Shown: one piece after another, positions 59,706 through 64,000 of the stretch
How positions within the stretch are numbered: position 1 is the stretch's first letter
How the letters are laid out: every line of letters starts with the position of its first letter
Assembly (NCBI GenBank): GCA_038496675.1
Contig: CM076656.1
Span: 15,258,321 to 15,322,320, forward strand
From: Rachycentron canadum
Lineage: Eukaryota; Chordata; Actinopteri; Carangiformes; Rachycentridae
Length of the DNA: 64,000 nt
Direction: 5' to 3'
Program-made: the position numbers and the translations under genes
Notes under the pieces: generated by a model
What the model saw: only the letters and a program-made list of their open reading frames with translations
Told to the model about the DNA's origin: nothing
Database searches by the model: none

Positions 59706-62007
59706 GATTTTAGAGTTGACATAAATCTCTTGAATGTCCTCTGAAAATCATATTGCTATGGCAGGGTGTTGTGAACTAAAGTGTCCTTAGTATCATTGCA
59801 AATTCTAAGAATATCATATCAATATTTAAGATACTGAAGGTGGAGGTGCTGTCACAGTTAGATGAAAATCATGTTTTCTCTGTAGTTGAGAAAGACAAAA
59901 GTCTTGGTTTTTTGTGAGATGATTATTTTTGACAACTTGGCTTTGGAAAGGTTTAATAAACCTAAGATGTTAGGAAATTCTCATAACTCACAAAGGACCA
60001 TGTAATTCTTAAGTAAATCATCATTGATTTATTACACTGCATTCCATGCTGCTTAGCAAATGGAAAAATTTGACATTTATGCAAATAAGTATATTATGCC
60101 TGACAATCCATAATTTGAAACACTTACCTTTGATAAAATCTTTTTTTCTGAAAAGTCAACATCAGGGCACAATGGCTCTCTGGAAAAACAGCAGCACACT
60201 CTGAGCTAAAATATTTTAGTTGATGCTGCGCTCTCGGGAAGTTGATGTAACAGCGCTGTGGTCCCAGGTGACTAGTTAGTCTCTGAGCCCAGTCCTCCTC
60301 TGAAGTCATTCCAGCCCAGAGCCAATCAAAGCCCAAATGAATTAATATTCAACTAATATTAATCAGTTCAGATAAATTGGCTGATGGCTCTTCTGTTTTA
60401 TATTTTTGTCTTCCGTCTTCATTCTTCTTCCTTTGTTTTCTATCTTTGGATAGATCTGACCTTCATCTCTCTCCCTTTCCCTCTCTCCCTCTCTCCTCCA
60501 TCCTGAATGAGTTCATTATTACGAGATGAGTTGTATTTCTCTTTATCTGCACATGTTAATTACTTACACACTTCTGTTGCATATTCAATCCAGTCAACCA
60601 AAAACAAGGAAAAGTAATGTTTCAAGTAAGATTGGTTTCAAGAAACAAAGCCAAAACCATCATTGCCTTTAGTTTGACTTAAGTTTCCAATGATTTCAAA
60701 GTTTGATTTTTTGTAATTTGTTTGTTATACCTGCTGAGTTCTGCATTGGAGGATCTCTGTATGAGTTTGGATATAGTTTTTCCTAAACAGACGGAGAGAG
60801 AGTATTATAGCCTGGTAGGCAGATCTGGTCTCAGTCCTGTGTTGCTGTCAGATCCGGCTACCAGGCTGAGGGGGTATTGTTGATAGCAGTATTTTTGAAG
60901 GAACTTATGCAGTGGAATGTGGTGAAGCAGTACCGATTGGGCTGGGCCAACAGAAACATACTCTGTTGTTTAATGCCTTTATCTGCCTCTTAGGCCCTCA
61001 AACGGAAACCCGATTTGTTCTTGTCTGAGAGTCTTGATGTGAAAGCAGTGTTCCACTGTGGTAAGTTTGCACATGGTTCACACAAACACACACCCCTACA
61101 CACTCTGCTGTGTATTTAGCTACAATTCCTGCAATATATGTGGCTGTCAGTACAAAGTACAAACTGTAAATGTTTGACACCATTCTTCAGTAGTTCATGT
61201 CTCTCTCTCCCACTTCTAGGAGTTCTGTCACTCAAATTCCCTGAAGCTCCAACAGTCAAGTCAACGTGTTTGTTCTTTGTGAGCGCAGACACACAACATA
61301 AACTTGACAGACACATGAATGTTAATGAAGCCATTATTTTAGATACAGATGAGTCATCTTCCTTTTTTTTGTGTGTCTGCCTTAGACTGAACTGTTACCC
61401 CACTGCTCAGATGTGCCTCCGTTGGCCAGGGTGGTGCAGGAGGATGGCAAACTGTTGGTGCAGGCTGTGTTGGAGGTAAGAAGCACCACCGAAAAGTTTC
61501 ATCATCTCACTGTCTCACACTCCAAACTTTTCTTGGTCTTTCACTGTAATTAAGTCCCTCATGTGAAAAGCCTCCTCCGCTTTCTCCAGGGCATTGGGGG
61601 CGGGGCATCGCGGAGCCTGATGGACCAGTTTGCAGAAGTGCTTTTCTGTCTAAATAAGCACTGCTTCTCTCTGCTCGCTGTATGGTTGAAGGAGGCTCTG
61701 CAGCCTCCAGGGTTCCCGTCGTCACGGGTCACAGCTGAACAGAAAGACAACTTCTCTCAGCAAATACTCAGGTACGCTGCCGGACATTTAATGACAGGCT
61801 AGCTCATTAACTCATCTAGTTGGTCAAGCACATGATTTTTCTCACATACTTGATAATAATGTGTATTTTTCTTCTCTTTTTTGCCTTCTTCCTTGTCCTC
61901 GTTCATGCAGAGAACGAGTGAACAAGCGGAGGGTGAAGGACATAGTGAAGGAGTTCACACTACTGTGCAGAGGGCTCCATGGCACAGAGTACGCCGCTGA
62001 ATACTGA
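41393..62007 (+). CDS. ipo13: ipo13: importin-13, 22 coding exons, 961 aa
   Basis: Importin-beta-family RanGTP-dependent transport receptor. Known cargoes of the family member include UBC9 and MAGOH/Y14 (import) and eIF1A (export). Exons: 41393-41461, 46502-46627, 46740-47096, 47537-47790, 50743-50883, 51190-51331, 51652-51818, 52115-52235, 52640-52787, 52893-53074, 53342-53368, 53555-53689, 55256-55408, 55844-55924, 56050-56187, 57230-57326, 59287-59339, 60994-61060, 61220-61278, 61386-61475, 61590-61771, 61911-62007. The sum is 2886 nt with consistent phases: 961 aa against 963 in human. Nearly identical blocks include LDFTVENVEK, YYDPNIENKNLAQKWLMQAQ, IQYFGASALH, CTGIPGHYPVNETTSSLT, KKICRECKYDLPPY and LKFPEAPTVK. 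The importin-beta N-terminal domain is at about 45-110; the rest is HEAT-repeat solenoid. The most variable parts are the N-terminus and residues about 640-670 (Asp/Pro-rich linker). No breaks; exon 11 is only 27 nt. Confidence 0.98.
41462..46501 (+). other. ipo13: ipo13 intron 1 (5.0 kb)
   Basis: Bounded by a strong donor (AAG/GTGAGT) and a TCTCTTAG acceptor. It contains the poly-G run, a G-rich block at 41.93-42.12 kb and otherwise AT-rich unique DNA. No coding exon was recognised on either strand. Confidence 0.8.
41521..41538 (+). repeat. poly-G run in ipo13 intron 1
   Basis: Eighteen G, 60 bp past the first ipo13 donor; an interrupted G-run (GGGGGTC) sits just before. A candidate G-quadruplex near the start of the gene. 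Confidence 0.93.
47791..50742 (+). other. ipo13: ipo13 intron 4 (3.0 kb)
   Basis: Purine-rich and pyrimidine-rich low-complexity blocks and a short (CA)n at 49366-49385. No exon was recognised. Confidence 0.8.
48240..48340 (+). repeat. purine-rich low-complexity block
   Basis: GA/GGA-rich stretch with a short (AG)n core in ipo13 intron 4. Similar G/A-rich blocks recur at 47.98-48.12 and 49.02-49.17 kb. Confidence 0.7.
50884..50908 (+). repeat. (TG)n at an exon donor
   Basis: The ipo13 exon 5 donor (AG/GTGTGTG) is itself the first part of a GT repeat in intron 5, so the repeat supplies the splice donor. Confidence 0.9.
53092..53138 (+). repeat. tandem duplication of a ~20-bp unit
   Basis: Two direct copies of TTTTTTTAATATGCTATTGC and the start of a third poly-T, in ipo13 intron 10 just past the donor's poly-T. 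Confidence 0.9.
56637..56661 (+). repeat. poly-T run
   Basis: About 25 T in ipo13 intron 15. Confidence 0.95.
59641..59702 (+). repeat. (CT)n microsatellite
   Basis: Perfect (CT)31, a pure pyrimidine/purine strand-asymmetric tract in ipo13 intron 17. Confidence 0.98.
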
Positions 62008-62479
62008 AACTCTACCCTTGAACTCTCACCTAACCGTGACCTCTGCCCTCAGTGCAAACCAGCTGGATGCCACAACAAAACAGTTCTCACCAACCCTGTG
62101 AGTGAAGATATCATGAAATGATTGTAATGATTACCCACCCCACCGCAGGACAAGACATGGAACCATTCCAACACAAACGTGCCATCGGATTAATGGACAA
62201 ACATCAAATCCCGAGTGGCTTTAGGGAGGCTATCCTCTCTGCTCCTATTTTCTTTTTCTGTTCTAAGATTGATTGTTTCTTCTCCCTCCTCTTATTTAAG
62301 TCTTTTCTTTGGAAGAGCTTCGAGCAGCACTCCCAGCATGCTGCACCATGCCTCGTTCTATCTCTGTCTTGTTCTGCCTTTATAGATCTTCCTGTGGTTC
62401 CTAGGTTATTTCCTGGTGATTAGCATCCATATGAAAATGGTAGTGGTATCGTACGTAGCTACTTGACATTATTTTTCAA

Positions 62480-62485
62480 AATAAA
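62480..62485 (+). terminator. candidate proximal ipo13 poly(A) signal
   Basis: AATAAA lies about 470 nt after the ipo13 stop codon (62005-62007) in AT-rich DNA. A second pair of overlapping AATAAA hexamers lies at 63976-63985. Confidence 0.45.
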
Positions 62486-63975
62486 TCAAATTAAGTATAT
62501 AAATGTATGTACACATATAGAAAGATGGTGGTCGTCAGTCCTGCTGCTGCTAATGGGAAAAGAGAAGGACCAATGTCAAGAGGGGATACTGCAGGAAAAA
62601 TGACATTAGTACAATAATATTTAACCACTCATGCCCCCAGGAGATCTGTATTGCCAAATTATCATGAAATGTTTTGTGAATATGTCCTTTTTTGTTATAT
62701 ATGCCTTTTGGGGGGTATGAGTGGAAAAAGAAAGATGAAGAATAGAAAACTTGGACTTAAAACAGTCTGATCTTTTGCCTGGCCCTCTGTGCATAGGGCT
62801 GTACCTCATGTGCATATAGTCCTACCTAGTCATACTGCAGTCTCCTCAGGTTGTTGAGTGGTTGTTATGCAGTGGTCCCTTCGGTAAAGCAGGACTGCCA
62901 GAGCGAGGACTGGAGAGGAAAGGGAATGATAGTAGCTGGCAGTGAAAAAAAGGACAGGATGGGAACTGAGAGGGCAATGGAGTGTTTGGAAGAATTAAGG
63001 GATTAATAATCCTGGTGTTGGACTGCTTAGTCACTGTAATCGTGCAAAAATATTAATCAAGTTGTGAATATTAACAGTTATTGCTGAACACTTCTGTGTA
63101 TTTGAGTGAATGCGTGTTCATACTTGTATGTATGAGAGGTTGTGTGTGCACAGATGTAACTTTTTCCACTTGTTCAGTGCACTTATATTGGACCTACAGT
63201 ACACATCCATAACTTCCTCCTATCTTTTAAACAAAGAGCCCATTCATTTCTTCACACCACACTCATTCAGACTGCCTTCCTCTTAAGGCCAACCAGGCAC
63301 ATCCAATATTTCACCTCCTGCTGCTCATCGGCAATCACACCCACCCATTAAACCTCCTTATCATCTGGATAATCAATGACCAGACTCAACCACCTATCTG
63401 TTATTGACACAAACTACTGCTCTTAACACAATGCTTGTGAACAAGATAGTCAAAATCATTTCATTCATCTGGGTCACTGCCTTGGAGAGGACCAAGAAGG
63501 ATTAGAGTTCAGTAACAAAATCTCTGAGAAAGTTATTCAGCATTTGCAACAAGAATTAGCACCGACATTCTGTGCTCATCCATTATGTCAGAGACATTAT
63601 TAATGAAGTGATGTGATGGCTGTAAATGTGTCTTGTGAATCAGCAGGACCAGTTGACATCTAATAACACTCAGCATTGAAATGTACTTTGTGGTCTCTGA
63701 TAAAACTTTATCTCAGTCTAATCCTTCTGTCTTATCCGAGGTGCCTGCAGACATGTAGCATGTATGTGTTTTGTGGGGGGTTTAGGGTTCAGGGGACAAA
63801 CATATTCAGTGTGTAAGACACTGCAAAAGGACATGATTGGAGACTGGAGGTAAGAATCAGCTCTGTAGGGTGCGCTGTCCTGCCTCAGAGTCTGATTTGA
63901 ACTGTGAATGACTGGATGTTCAGCACTGATCCTGTCTGTATTGTGGTCTCATTCTGAGGTGAGAAATTAAAAAAA

Positions 63976-63985
63976 AATAAATAAA
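63976..63985 (+). terminator. candidate distal ipo13 poly(A) signal
   Basis: Two overlapping AATAAA hexamers lie at the window edge. If used, the ipo13 3' UTR would be about 2 kb. No other coding signal is seen between the ipo13 stop and this point. Confidence 0.4.
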
Positions 63986-64000
63986 AAAATGTTTGTCACA

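Larger units (their letters stand above)
62008..64000 (+). other. ipo13 3' UTR and/or downstream flank
   Basis: No exon-like reading frame was recognised. The stretch is moderately AT-rich, contains one proximal and one distal AATAAA group, and is free of long microsatellites, which fits a long 3' UTR better than repeat-rich intergenic DNA. The 3' end is not proven. Confidence 0.45.

Noticed and set aside
1..64000. CRISPR arrays, bacterial operons, prophage or tRNA/rRNA genes
   Set aside because: None seen. Repeats are microsatellites or eukaryotic interspersed elements; no clover-leaf tRNA was noticed, though a tRNA scan was not possible by eye.

Overview
This is eukaryotic, vertebrate-type DNA, almost certainly from a teleost fish and probably a percomorph. 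The genes are split by GT-AG introns. Intergenic DNA carries many long (CA)n/(TG)n, (AT)n and (CT)n microsatellites. Several interspersed repeats resemble families I remember from percomorph genomes. Two runs of N (14314-14713, 37018-37406) are assembly gaps inside (AT)n tracts. There is no sign of bacterial genes, operons or CRISPR.

Layout. 1-19.45 kb: no gene recognised; microsatellites, a probable non-LTR retrotransposon 3' fragment (about 6.71-6.90 kb), a probable non-autonomous transposon copy (about 8.51-8.89 kb) and one assembly gap. 19.85-21.82 kb (minus): a complete five-exon mmachc (cblC, cobalamin processing), 291 aa. 22.83-27.29 kb (plus): an eleven-exon coiled-coil gene assigned as ccdc163, 409 aa, head-to-head with mmachc across about 1 kb that contains a ZNF143/THAP11-type site. 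31.22-38.83 kb (minus): a five-exon gene for a 321-aa signal-peptide, Ser/Thr-rich, single-pass membrane protein that I could not assign to a named family. 41.39-62.01 kb (plus): a complete ipo13 (importin-13) with 22 coding exons, 961 aa, followed by a likely 3' UTR.

All four gene models were built by hand from splice sites and phases. Every exon joins in frame and ends at a stop codon. mmachc and ipo13 match human proteins I know along nearly their whole length. ccdc163 rests on coiled-coil character plus its head-to-head position beside mmachc. These are housekeeping or cell-surface neighbours, not one pathway: mmachc handles vitamin B12, ipo13 carries nuclear cargo, ccdc163 has no established biochemical role, and the mucin-like protein is probably a cell-surface sialomucin.

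The most interesting items are the unassigned mucin-like gene with its short acidic cytoplasmic tail on a tiny last exon, the ZNF143/THAP11-like element in the mmachc/ccdc163 divergent promoter, a GC-AG intron in ccdc163, and two foldback elements of one repeat family flanking the ccdc163/mucin-like convergent region. Nothing here looks like a wholly new molecular system.
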